Assembly (NCBI GenBank): GCA_026770585.1 | Contig: MU646688.1 | Coordinates: 138,254-149,986, forward strand | Length of the DNA stretch: 11,733 bases | Origin: Baffinella frigidus | Taxonomy: Eukaryota; Cryptophyceae; Cryptomonadales; Baffinellaceae | Direction: 5' to 3' | Part shown: one piece after another, positions 1 through 5,878 of the stretch | Layout: the number at the start of each line of letters is the position of its first letter | Numbering within the stretch: position 1 is the first letter of the stretch | The notes under the pieces: generated by a model | Told to the model about the DNA's origin: nothing | Database searches by the model: none | The model's input: the letters and a program-made list of their open reading frames with translations, nothing else | Translations under genes and position numbers: made by a program

Positions 1-110
1 AGGGTTTAGGTTCAGGGTTTAGGGTTTAGGGTTTAGTTAGGGTGTAGGGTGTAGGGTGTAGGGTGTAGGGTGTAGGGTGTAGGGTGTAGGGTGTAGGGTG
101 TAGGGTTGTG
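1..110 (+). repeat. Telomere-like heptamer block, G-rich on plus strand
   Basis: Imperfect TTTAGGG and TTCAGGG units at 1-42 lead into nine perfect tandem copies of TGTAGGG at 43-105. A chromosome left end should read C-rich on this strand, so the block points inward and is interstitial or on a cloned or assembled fragment, not a terminal cap. One variant repeated nine times in register suggests local slippage or unit amplification. Confidence 0.9.
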
Positions 111-188
111 ACCTGAGATGCCAGCGGCGTGGTAGGCGTCGAAGACCCCGATCGATGCGTGCTGAGATGGCGCCTGCTCGGCTACCTG
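111..188 (-). pseudogene. Exon-like fragment, copy A (SQHASIGVFDAYHAAG)
   Basis: Read on the minus strand, this stretch is open from GTA at 185 down to 111 and includes SQHASIGVFDAYHAAG. It starts after CTCAG and ends TCAG|GTCACA, so both edges look like splice borders. A diverged copy lies at 387-464. Over the shared part, four of the five base differences fall at third codon positions of this frame and keep the residue; the fifth changes Glu to Ala. That pattern suggests past selection on a protein. I do not recognise the family. No start codon or complete gene is visible. Confidence 0.4.
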
Positions 189-217
189 AGAGGTGTGTGT
201 GGGGGGATGTCTGGTGT

Positions 218-350
218 CAGAGAGAGAGAGGGAGAGAGGCAGGGAGAGAGGGAGAGAGATAGTGTGTGTGTGTGTGTGAGCGAGAGAAAGGGAGGGAGGG
301 AGGGAGGGAGGGAGGGAGCAAGAGAGGGAGGTAGCGCGCGAGAGAGAATA
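218..350. repeat. Purine-rich microsatellite tract with (GT)8 and (GGGA)7
   Basis: GA-rich simple sequence contains a GT run at 262-278 and seven perfect GGGA units at 290-317. The GGG runs with single-base spacers could form a G-quadruplex. Open frames here are low-complexity (E/R/G-rich) and not credible genes. Confidence 0.9.
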
Positions 351-386
351 AGGTGTAGCATGTAGGGTTATGGAATGAGGGGTGAT

Positions 387-464
387 TCGAAGACCCCGAT
401 GGATGCGTGCTGCGACGGTGCCTGCGCGGCTACCTGAGGAGGTGCCTGCGCGGCTACCTGAGGA
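387..464 (-). pseudogene. Exon-like fragment, copy B, with an in-frame 24-bp duplication
   Basis: This is the second copy of the piece at 111-188. On the minus strand it reads PPQVAAQA twice, then PSQHASIGVFE, and runs to a stop beyond 387. The duplicated 24-bp unit (417-440 and 441-464) is exact and equals eight codons, so it keeps the frame. After GTCTTCGA the two copies diverge, which is where copy A continues as DAYHAAG. The family is not recognised. It could be a degenerate exon or a repeat that happens to be open. Confidence 0.4.
417..464. repeat. Exact 24-bp tandem duplication
   Basis: Two identical adjacent 24-bp units begin GGTGCCTGCGCGG and end CTGAGGA. The single-copy version is at about 167-190. 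Confidence 0.95.
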
Positions 465-479
465 GGGTTGCGTTGCGCG

Positions 480-620
480 TGGGTAACGGTTTAGGTTGTG
501 GGTTTTAGGGTGTAGGGTTGGGTTTCTGGTTAGGGTTTAGGTTGTGGGGTTGAGGGTTTATATGAGGGTTTGGTGTTCAAGGTTTAGAAGGTAGGGAGTA
601 GGGTTGAGGGTTGAGGGTTC
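480..620 (+). repeat. Degenerate telomere-like block
   Basis: G-rich heptamer-like sequence with many variants (GGGTTTAG, GGTTGTGGG, GGGTTGAGGG). No gene is visible. Confidence 0.85.
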
Positions 621-624
621 GGGA

Positions 625-677
625 CATCCTCAGCGGACGTTATGCACGCCGCGCGGTACTGCGCATCCTTGTTGAAG
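625..677 (-). pseudogene. NKEAQYRAAC exon-like module, copy 1 (most diverged)
   Basis: Minus strand reads FNKDAQYRAACITSAEDV without a stop. It keeps the core of the better copies, but the second half (LYAEE in copy 4) has changed to TSAED. Confidence 0.4.
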
Positions 678-790
678 ACCGCCTGACAATGCGGTCGCGA
701 CCCCCTTATAAGGGGACCGCGACCCCCTTAACTCATAACGACCCCCTCACAAGAGGTTGGAAGGGGGCAGGGTGCAGGTTATCGGGGAGG

Positions 791-846
791 AGACCTCCTC
801 AGCGTACATTATGCACGCCGCGCGGTACTGCGCCTCCTTGTTAAAG
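791..846 (-). pseudogene. NKEAQYRAAC exon-like module, copy 2
   Basis: Minus strand reads FNKEAQYRAACIMYAEEVSS without a stop. It differs from copy 4 in one residue (L to M). Confidence 0.45.
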
Positions 847-865
847 ACCCCCTTATAAGGGGGTC
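846..865. repeat. Perfect 20-bp palindrome
   Basis: GACCCCCTTATAAGGGGGTC equals its own reverse complement. Shorter or imperfect versions are at 701-715, 985-997 and 1007-1020. It could extrude as a cruciform, be a binding site, or be an amplification by-product. Confidence 0.9.
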
Positions 866-926
866 GCGACCCCCTTAACTCACAACGACCACCTTACAAG
901 GGGACAGGGGGCAGGTTATCGAGGAG

Positions 927-983
927 GAGACCTCATCGGCGTAGAGGATGCACGCCGCGCGGTACAGCGCCTCCTTGTTGCAA
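927..983 (-). pseudogene. NKEAQYRAAC exon-like module, copy 3
   Basis: Minus strand reads CNKEALYRAACILYADEVSS without a stop. Differences from copy 4 are F to C, Q to L and E to D. Confidence 0.45.
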
Positions 984-1099
984 ACCCCCTTATAAGGCGG
1001 TCACGACCCCCTTATAAGGGACCGCAACCCCTCTATTAGGAGGCCGCGACCCCCTTAACTCACAATGACCCCCTTACAAGGGGGCCGGGTGCAGGTTAT

Positions 1100-1162
1100 C
1101 GGGGAGGAGACCTCCTCGGCGTAGAGGATGCACGCCGCGCGGTACTGCGCCTCCTTGTTGAA
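1100..1162 (-). pseudogene. NKEAQYRAAC exon-like module, copy 4 (best preserved)
   Basis: Minus strand reads FNKEAQYRAACILYAEEVSS plus P: 21 codons, every one ending in G or C. None of the other five frames is comparably biased. The residue pattern (small and aromatic residues at helix spacing) would suit an alpha-helical repeat of TPR type, but I cannot assign a family. Downstream on the minus strand the frame runs on through ITCTRPPCKG into a GTGAGT sequence that resembles a splice donor, then a stop. All four array copies are open in this frame. It is most likely an exon that was copied together with flanking intron sequence. Confidence 0.5.
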
Positions 1163-1170
1163 GTCGCCTT

Positions 1171-1760
1171 TTTAGGTTTTAGGGTGTAGGGTTTAGTGTT
1201 TAGGGTTTAGGGTTTAGGGTTTAGGGGTTGGTGTTTCGGGTTTCGGGTTTCGGTTGTCGTTTTTCGTTTTTCGATTCTTTGTTTTAGGGTTTAGGGTTCA
1301 GGGTTTAGGGTTTGGGGATTAGGGTTTCGGGTTTCGGGTTTCGGGTTCATGGTTTAGGTTTAGGGTTTAGGGTTTAGGGTTTCGGGTTTCTTTATTGTTG
1401 ATGTTTGATATTTCAGGGGTTAGGGTTTGGGGTATGGGGTTTGCGGTTCAGGGTGTTAGGGCTTAGGGTTTGGGGGTCAGGGTTTAGGATTTAGGTTTCA
1501 GGGTTTAGGGCTCAGGGTCTAGGGTTTGGGGTGTAGAGTGTAGGGTTTAGGGTTTCGAGATGAGGGTTTCAGGATGAGGGTTTAGGGGTTAAGGCATAGG
1601 GTGTAAGGTTTAGGGTTCAGGGTTTAGGGTTTGAAGTTTTGGTTTTCAGGATTCAGGGTTCAGGGGTTGGGGTTCAGGGTTCAGGGTGCAGAGTTCAGGG
1701 TTCAGGGGTTGGGGTTCAGGGCTCAGGGTGCAGAGGGTTCAGGGTGCAGGGTTGAGGAGT
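1171..1760 (+). repeat. Long degenerate telomere-like block
   Basis: Mixed TTTAGGG, TTCAGGG, TTTCGGG and GTGTAGGG units. Because 21 bases hold three heptamers and seven codons, the block gives long open frames of GFRVQGL type. These are products of the repeat, not genes. Confidence 0.9.
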
Positions 1761-1815
1761 TTGCAAACCTCCCAGGGCTTTGCAAAGCTGAGAGGGTTTC
1801 GGGGTTGGGGTTTGA

Positions 1816-1865
1816 CCCATGAGGGCGTTGAGGTGCACCAGCGTCTCCGAGGTGAGCCACCTGCC
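1816..1865 (-). pseudogene. Exon-like fragment ETLVHLNALMG, copy 1
   Basis: Minus strand reads GRWLTSETLVHLNALMGQTP, with G or C in the third position from CGG through ATG. The downstream side passes straight into C-rich heptamers. The same core (ET-[LI]-VHLNALMGQ) occurs at 2054-2100. The protein family is not recognised. The upstream edge meets the left arm of the inverted-repeat element at 1867, so the two copies flank that element. Confidence 0.45.
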
Positions 1866-1866
1866 A

Positions 1867-2054
1867 GACAGTCTCCAGTTGTCACGTCCTGCAAGAGTCA
1901 TCACGTCCCAGAAATGTTCGCAAACGTCTATTCAAGCAAGCCACGACGCCATCACGCCCCAGAAACGTTCAGAAATGTCCGTTTAAATGGACGTTTCCGA
2001 AAGTTTGTGGGGCGTGGTGGGTTCTTTTTCAGGACGTGATAACTGGTGACTGTC
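1867..2054. mobile_element. 188-bp inverted-repeat (MITE-like) element
   Basis: The left end (1867 on) and the reverse complement of the right end (back from 2054) share GACAGTC-N-CCAGTT-N-TCACGTCCTG. Similarity continues, with small gaps, for about 70 bases. The left half contains a second copy of its inner part (about 1897-1938 and 1946-1986), so it looks like an arm duplicated within the element. The centre around 1980-1995 is a short palindrome (GTCCGTTTAAATGGAC is near-symmetrical). No transposase is encoded. I see no clear target-site duplication. Confidence 0.6.
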
Positions 2055-2100
2055 CCATGAGGGCGTTGAGGTGCACTATCGTCTCGCAGGCGAGCCTCCT
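2054..2100 (-). pseudogene. Exon-like fragment ETIVHLNALMG, copy 2
   Basis: Minus strand reads RLACETIVHLNALMGQSP. It shares VHLNALMGQ with 1816-1865 but the residues before ET differ. On the plus strand it directly follows the right arm of the 1867-2054 element, and the GQSP part overlaps that arm. Confidence 0.4.
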
Positions 2101-2401
2101 GGCGTGTCAGGTGTAGGGTTCATGGTTTAGGGTTTACGCGTAAGGGTTTAGGGTTTGGGGTTTAGGGGTTTGGGGTTCAAGGTTTGGGGTTTAGGGTGTG
2201 GGGTTTAGGGGTTAGGATTTAGGGGCTTTGAGTTTGGTTGAGGGTTGAGGGTTGAGGGTTTAGGTGTTATGTTTGAGGGTTGAGGGTTGAAGGTTTAGGG
2301 ATTCGGTTTGTGCCGAAGCTCTCCATCGAAGTTTATGGCTTATGGTTTAGGGTTTAGGGGCTTGAATTCTAGTTGTGGGCCAGGGTTGAGGGTTGAAGGT
2401 C

Positions 2402-2431
2402 TATACCGCAGTTCGGCGTTGCCCATCGAGG
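2402..2431 (-). pseudogene. Short exon remnant (SSMGNAELRY)
   Basis: Thirty bases match 2634-2663 at 26 positions. The minus strand reads SSMGNAELRY, against TSMGVAELRY in the longer copy. A still weaker relic may sit near 2312-2332. Confidence 0.5.
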
Positions 2432-2521
2432 ATTTGAATTGTGGTTCAGGGTTCGGGGTTCGGGATTAAGGGGCTTTCATTATGGCGTGTGGTTCAGGGT
2501 TTAGGGGCTTGAATTATGGAC

Positions 2522-2597
<76 letters not shown>

Positions 2598-2633
2598 GGA
2601 GGTTTGAGGTTGGAGGGTTGAGGGTTGAGGGTG

Positions 2634-2706
2634 TATACCGCAGCTCGGCGACGCCCATGGAGGTGACGATCTCGTCCGCGCGCGTGAACTGCTGCGCGGC
2701 CTGCTC
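2634..2706 (-). pseudogene. Exon-like fragment (QFTRADEIVTSMGVAELRY)
   Basis: On the minus strand, 24 codons from GAG at 2706 to TAT at 2635 are open, and 23 end in G or C. The end reads QFTRADEIVTSMGVAELRY. Heptamer-type sequence starts at once on both sides, so a single exon-sized piece sits inside repeat. The family is not recognised. The codon bias matches the 1100-1162 module and the other islands, which argues for one GC-rich host gene set. Confidence 0.5.
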
Positions 2707-2770
2707 CGGGGTTGCGGTTTAGGGTTTGGGGTTTAGGATTTAGGGTTTGGGGGTTTGGAGTTTAGGGATT

Positions 2771-2817
2771 TTTTGATGGCCATGCTTCCGCCGGGTCGAC
2801 CGCAACTTCGTAAATCT
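2771..2817. other. Spacer at a telomere-repeat polarity switch
   Basis: About 47 bases of unique sequence separate G-strand repeats from C-strand repeats. I see no gene in it. Confidence 0.6.
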
Positions 2818-2975
2818 CACACCCCAAACCCCAAACCCTAAACCCTAAACCATAAACTCCAACCCCTAAAACCGCAACCTTCAACCCCAATCCCTAAAAC
2901 CTAAACCCCAATCCCTAAACCCCATCCCTAAACCCTAAACACAATACCTAAACCCTGAACCCCAAACCCTAAGAT
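2818..2975 (-). repeat. Telomere-like block, C-rich on plus strand
   Basis: Units of CCCTAAA and CCCCAAA type. With the block that ends at 2770 it forms a head-to-head arrangement of G-strand then C-strand. Confidence 0.9.
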
Positions 2976-3044
2976 AATCAGTAGACTTAGAAAGAGTGAG
3001 ACCCCCGGACGCTGAACCCGAAACCCTAACGCCTAAAACTAACC

Positions 3045-3165
3045 GGGGGTCTGGGGTTTGGGGTTTGGGGTTTGGGGTTTGGGGTTTGGGGTTTAGGTCG
3101 GATTATTAGGTCGGGTTCAGGTTCGGGTTGGGAGGTTTAGGGTTCAGGGTTTAGGGTGCAGGGTT
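3045..3165 (+). repeat. G-rich block with (GGGGTTT)6
   Basis: Six perfect GGGGTTT units occur at 3053-3094, followed by degenerate units. This is a one-base variant of the canonical heptamer, the same variant amplified on the other strand at 11525-11573. Confidence 0.9.
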
Positions 3166-3181
3166 TACCTGGAAGCGCTAC

Positions 3182-3208
3182 CTGACAGAGCTTACCCTCC
3201 TCGCACAG
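3182..3208 (-). pseudogene. TPR-like exon end, copy 1 (CEEGKLCQ)
   Basis: Minus strand reads CEEGKLCQ followed by GTAGCG. This is the most diverged of four copies of a module whose best form is RTLYEEGKLAQ at 4035-4067. Confidence 0.4.
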
Positions 3209-3230
3209 GGTTAACTCCTCCAGAACCTCC

Positions 3231-3350
3231 TATCTCTGGTTGACCGACTATTCTCAAGTTGACAAGCTGGCTCCGCTGTCAACTTTGGAGCGGGAAAGGG
3301 CCCAGGCTCACGAGATTGATCAGTCCGCGTAGACTGAGCCAGGGCGAGGT
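3231..3350 (+). mobile_element. AGCTCTG-family hairpin element, copy 1
   Basis: It shares with 3867-3990 the order TATCTCTGGTTGACCGA, TATTCTCAAGTTGAC, GTCAACTTTGGAGCGGGAAA and a CTGAGCCAG end. Arms AAGTTGAC (3256-3263) and GTCAACTT (3278-3285) form an 8-bp stem. The second hairpin of the family is degraded here. Confidence 0.65.
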
Positions 3351-3500
3351 ATTGATAAAGGCCTCTCTATCTGGCAGGGCGGGAGCGTGAGGTACACAAC
3401 GTCTAGCTCATGAGTCGATTTGCGCTCACGAATTTGGGTACATAGGAATTCAGGAATCCGACCTGGGAGAGCTCATAGACAGAGACTGAGGGTTCAGCAT
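3351..3500. other. Copy-1 tail with a roughly 60-bp insertion
   Basis: After GAGGT the sequence departs from the related copy at 3867-4035 for about 60 bases. It then rejoins it at GTCGATTTG, followed by CTCACGAATTTGGGTACATAGGAAT. No gene is seen. Confidence 0.5.
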
Positions 3501-3504
3501 TTCA

Positions 3505-3638
3505 CGGTCGCTTCGGGTTCAGGTTCGGAGGTTTAGGGTTCAGGGTTTGGGGCTTGGGTTTGGGGTTCAGGGTTTAGGGTTTGGGTTTAGGGTTCAGGGT
3601 TTAGGGTTTGGGTTCAGGGTTCAGGGTTCAGGGTGTAC
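3505..3638 (+). repeat. Telomere-like block, G-rich
   Basis: Units of TTCAGGG, TTTAGGG and TTTGGG run directly into the TPR-like copy 2. Confidence 0.9.
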
Positions 3639-3667
3639 CTGGGCGAGTTTGCCCTCCTCGTACAAAG
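3639..3667 (-). pseudogene. TPR-like exon end, copy 2 (TLYEEGKLAQ)
   Basis: Minus strand reads TLYEEGKLAQ followed by GTACACC. It lies against the left end of the hairpin element at 3667-3823, and copy 3 lies against the right end. Confidence 0.45.
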
Positions 3668-3823
3668 TCCGAATCTTATCCGGCGAAACCTATTTTTCTT
3701 TCAGTCCCTGGCAACAAAAGTTACTGCACAAATGCTTTAATATTACTAGTAAGAACGAACTGTGTGGCAATTTTCGTTGCCAGGAAATGAAAGAAAAATA
3801 GGTTTCCCCGTATAACGTCCGAC
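3667..3823. mobile_element. 157-bp MITE-like element with long terminal inverted repeats
   Basis: Arms of about 60 bp face each other. The core GAAACCTATTTTTCTTTCA (3685-3703) is a perfect 19-bp match to the reverse complement of 3788-3806, followed by a second 9-bp match, CCTGGCAAC. The interior is AT-rich and has no coding capacity. Flanking sequences on both sides are copies of the same TPR-like module, so the element may have inserted into, or been copied with, that module. Confidence 0.75.
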
Positions 3824-3853
3824 CTGGGCGAGCTTGCCCTCCTCGTACAAAGT
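3824..3853 (-). pseudogene. TPR-like exon end, copy 3 (TLYEEGKLAQ)
   Basis: Minus strand reads TLYEEGKLAQ, then GTCGGA. It has the same residues as copy 2; the AAG/AAA lysine codon differs silently. Confidence 0.45.
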
Positions 3854-3866
3854 CTCCCCTCTAGCA

Positions 3867-3990
3867 CTTCCTATCTCTGGTTGACCGATTATTCTCAAGT
3901 TGACATGCTGGGTCCGCCGTCAACTTTGGAGCGGGAAAGGGCCCACGCTCACCAGATTGGTGAGCCCGAATAGACTGAGCCAGAACGAGG
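3867..3990 (+). mobile_element. AGCTCTG-family hairpin element, copy 2
   Basis: Two stem-loops are intact. AAGTTGAC (3897-3904) pairs with GTCAACTT (3919-3926). GCTCACC (3947-3953) pairs with GGTGAGC (3959-3965) around a five-base loop. Related copies are at 3231, 4883 (inverted), 6232 and 6426 (inverted). Confidence 0.7.
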
Positions 3991-4034
3991 TGGGTCGATT
4001 TGCTCTCACGAATTTGGGTACATAGGAATCCGAC

Positions 4035-4067
4035 CTGGGCGAGCTTGCCCTCCTCGTACAAAGTCCG
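4035..4067 (-). pseudogene. TPR-like exon end, copy 4 (RTLYEEGKLAQ)
   Basis: Minus strand reads RTLYEEGKLAQ, with CAG followed by GTCGGA. The wording LYEEGKLA is typical of the turn and second helix of tetratricopeptide repeats, including kinesin-light-chain-type ones, but one short motif cannot prove it. All four copies have CAG followed by GT at the same point, which fits a phase-0 splice donor. An upstream minus-strand ATG (4073-4075) opens a 72-codon frame that runs into hairpin-element sequence and is not a convincing gene. Confidence 0.45.
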
Positions 4068-4136
4068 CCCCTCATGCACCTCCGGAAGCTGCGATGAGGG
4101 TGTTTTGGTCAGGTGTTCAGAAGGTTTGAGGTTAAC

Positions 4137-4265
4137 AAAGAAGAAGAAGAGGGGGGTTAGGTGTTAGGGTTTGGGGTTTAGGGTTTAGGATTGGGGGGGG
4201 GTTGGGGTTCTGGGGGTGCAGGGGTGCAGGGCTTAGGGGGGTTTAGGGTTGGGGCGACTTGGCCG
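4137..4265 (+). repeat. (AAG)5 tract and telomere-like block
   Basis: A short AAG run at 4137-4151 leads into G-rich heptamer-like sequence. Confidence 0.8.
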
Positions 4266-4297
4266 CCCTCTGAGGGTTGAGGGACCGCTCTCTCCTT

Positions 4298-4485
4298 CCA
4301 CCAACTCTCACAGCCCGCTCAAATCGTCGATTTTAGGCCTGGGGGTTTGTAGCTAGATTCGTCGGAATCCGACGGAAAGTCCATCTATTACCTATGTCCC
4401 TACCAATTCCCTACGGCAGGGTCCTATGGTTTCCTAAAAAATAGATGGACACTTTTCGATTTGAGCGGGCCGAGAGGGTTGGTGG
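4298..4485. mobile_element. 188-bp inverted-repeat element, CACCAAC family copy 1
   Basis: The left end 4298-4326 matches the reverse complement of 4457-4485 at 26 of 29 positions (CCACCAAC...GCCCGCTCAAATCG). A nested pair, GTCCATCTATT, lies further in. A 15-base near-palindrome, CGTCGGAATCCGACG, occupies 4360-4374. A relative at 8940-9086 shares both the end sequence and this near-palindrome. Confidence 0.7.
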
Positions 4486-4682
4486 TTCCCGCGCGAGAGT
4501 CCCACGCAAAGCTCAAGTCAACTTGCAATGGTAAACGGTATTCAGAAGTCCATTTTCAAAAGAAAACGGCTCCAAGAACGGATAATGGTTCCAAGAACGA
4601 CCCTGTAATGCCGCCACACAGGGCCCTGGGTGGTTCTTCCAGCGAATGAGACACCACCGAGTAAACCCTGACACCATCGAGT
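4486..4682. other. Unique stretch with a piece shared with 8981-9025
   Basis: Around 4550-4590 the order TCCATTTTCAAAAGAAAACGG then CTCCAAGAACGGA resembles 8981-9010 inside the second CACCAAC element. The interior of that element therefore appears next to this one, in rearranged order. No credible gene is seen. Confidence 0.45.
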
Positions 4683-4805
4683 GACCCCTAAACCCTCCTA
4701 AACCCTAAACCCTCAACCGTAACACCAAAACCTCAACCTTAAACCAGGAGCGTATTCAAAATTTGGCTGCCTAAACCCTAAACCCTAAACCACTTAACCC
4801 TTGAC
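4683..4805 (-). repeat. Telomere-like block, C-rich on plus strand
   Basis: CCCTAAA-type units, interrupted once at about 4745-4770 by unique sequence. Confidence 0.85.
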
Positions 4806-4882
4806 CATGAACCACTCTCGCATGTGTATTTTTTGAGGCGTGTGGAGCCGGCCGATAGGAGTTTGCAAAAGGTTCAAGAAGC

Positions 4883-5017
4883 AGCTCTGTCTCGGTCGAT
4901 TTGGGCTGACCAATCTGGTGAGCCTGGGCTCCTTCCCACTCCAAAGTTGAAGTATTTGCACCGCAATCCCAGGGTGTCAACTTGAGAATAGTCAGCCAAA
5001 GCGAGTGAGGCAGAGCT
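4883..5017 (-). mobile_element. AGCTCTG-family hairpin element, inverted copy 3
   Basis: The ends form an 11-bp inverted repeat, AGCTCTGYCTC (4883-4893 against 5007-5017). Interior order on the minus strand matches the plus copies: TATTCTCAAGTTGACACC, then CCAAAG-type sequence and CTCACCAGATTGGTCAGCCC. This copy defines the outer limits of the family. Confidence 0.7.
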
Positions 5018-5060
5018 AGTGGTTCATCCCCGCGTGTTTGGGGAGGGGGGCGCCACCAAC

Positions 5061-5150
5061 CTGGAGCAAGTTTTCGAAGTTGCCCTTGGAGACAGGAGAT
5101 AAGCTCCCGACGTCCCGGATCAGGCGGTAGTGTCGTCGGCTCCACCCCAG
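5061..5150 (-). pseudogene. Exon-like piece ending NFENLLQ|GT (possibly a real exon)
   Basis: Minus strand is open through RRHYRLIRDVGSLSPVSK and then GNFENLLQ; CAG is followed by GTTGGT, a plausible donor. About 22 of 28 codons end in G or C. The family is not recognised. The frame extends far upstream on the minus strand to about 5366, but the extra part is proline/arginine/glycine-rich and overlaps other open frames, so only this part is offered. Confidence 0.35.
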
Positions 5151-5585
5151 CCCCGGATCAGCCACACGCGGCCCAGCCACTGACCACTTCAGACCCGAAA
5201 CCCTCGGGCCGCCCGCTCCGTACCCCCCCCCCGTTGCCCAGCGCTTCCCGCGTGCCGCATCCAGCGCAAGCAGATGCCTGTGCCGCGCCCAGAGCGGTGC
5301 AGGGGAAATGAAACACGGCGACGGGAGGAGGAACGCGCGGACCGCGGAACGCGCCATCTGGGACATGCGTCGAGAACCTGGGTGCTGTTCGGAATTTGAC
5401 CCTTTGAGGGTGCAGCGCGAGTTGCGCGACTAAATTTCGCCTCGCAAAGTTGCGGTGCACTCAAGTGCCGCAGACGGGCTCCGGCGGCTCGTGCCCCACG
5501 CGGGATCCCAGCAGGCGGTCTTCGCGACGAGAGCGCAGCGATACGCCCCACCAAAAAGATCAAGTGCTCAAGTGCAGGGAGACGC
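5151..5585. other. GC-rich unique region, no confident gene
   Basis: A high-GC stretch includes a run of ten C at 5223-5232. Three overlapping minus-strand frames are open here, as expected by chance in GC-rich DNA, and none shows a recognisable domain. It precedes the Dpy-30 locus and may be part of its upstream region or a divergent gene. Confidence 0.5.
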
Positions 5586-5678
5586 CTCCCAAAGTTAACA
5601 AATCTTCTAAGTTGACATTATAAAGTCATTTTCTCCGAAAACAATTCAATTTTTCTCCAAAAGTGGTCGCTTTGGGAG
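5586..5678. mobile_element. Possible 93-bp AT-rich element with 9-bp inverted ends
   Basis: CTCCCAAAG (5586-5594) and CTTTGGGAG (5670-5678) are exact inverted copies bounding an AT-rich interior in otherwise GC-rich DNA. No target duplication is evident, so the match may be chance. Confidence 0.3.
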
Positions 5679-5811
5679 TTCCCCGCGCGGTCCGTTGGTT
5701 TGCTTGGGGAGGAGATTTCAGGGGCCAGGGCGGGGCACCTTCAGACGAGCGGAGGTGGACAGCAGGGCGTCACAGCTCAAGGAGCGCCCGCGGAAGGCGG
5801 GAGGCAGGTTG

Positions 5812-5878
5812 GTTTAAAAAAAGGAGGTGAAGGGTGAGAAAAAGGGACAACGCTGGTGAAAGACCAAGGAAAGGCAAA
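5812..5878 (+). promoter_or_regulatory. Putative core promoter and 5' leader of the Dpy-30 locus
   Basis: GGTTTAAAAAAAGG lies about 60 bases before the first ATG and could act as a TATA-like element. The region after it is purine-rich (GGAGGTGAAGGGTGAG) like a short leader. This rests only on position and composition. Confidence 0.3.

Larger units (their letters stand above)
621..1170. repeat. Four-copy array of a GC-rich module with palindromic spacers
   Basis: A conserved core, TGCACGCCGCGCGGTA, starts at 643, 812, 949 and 1129, so units are 169, 137 and 180 bp long. Each unit has two parts: an exon-like module on the minus strand and a spacer built from CCCCCTTATAAGGGG and GGTCGCGACCCCC pieces. 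The spacers are far less conserved in length than the core. The array ends sharply in telomere-like sequence on both sides. Confidence 0.9.
2107..2770 (+). repeat. Telomere-like block with a (TTGAGGG)9 subarray
   Basis: Degenerate G-rich heptamers are interrupted at 2402-2431 and 2634-2712 by exon-like pieces. Nine perfect TTGAGGG units lie at 2527-2589. The unit length stays seven even where the base changes. Confidence 0.85.

Noticed and set aside
1-110. True chromosome-end telomere
   Set aside because: The strand polarity is wrong for a left end and the units are too degenerate.
621-1170. CRISPR array
   Set aside because: Units are few, long and unequal, the spacers are repeats themselves, and the context is eukaryotic.
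3867-3990. tRNA-derived SINE
   Set aside because: No convincing internal A and B box promoter pair or A-rich tail is visible. The inverted ends favour a MITE-like origin.
3861-4079. 72-codon minus-strand frame starting MHEGRTLYEEG
   Set aside because: Only the first part is the TPR-like module. The rest reads through a hairpin element.
4771-5145. 124-codon minus-strand frame
   Set aside because: It crosses a hairpin element and ends in heptamer repeat, and it conflicts with the better frame at 5061-5150.
5016-5563. Three overlapping minus-strand frames of 100-124 codons
   Set aside because: They overlap in different frames in GC-rich DNA and are rich in R, P, G and A. Only the 5061-5150 piece shows a plausible exon border.
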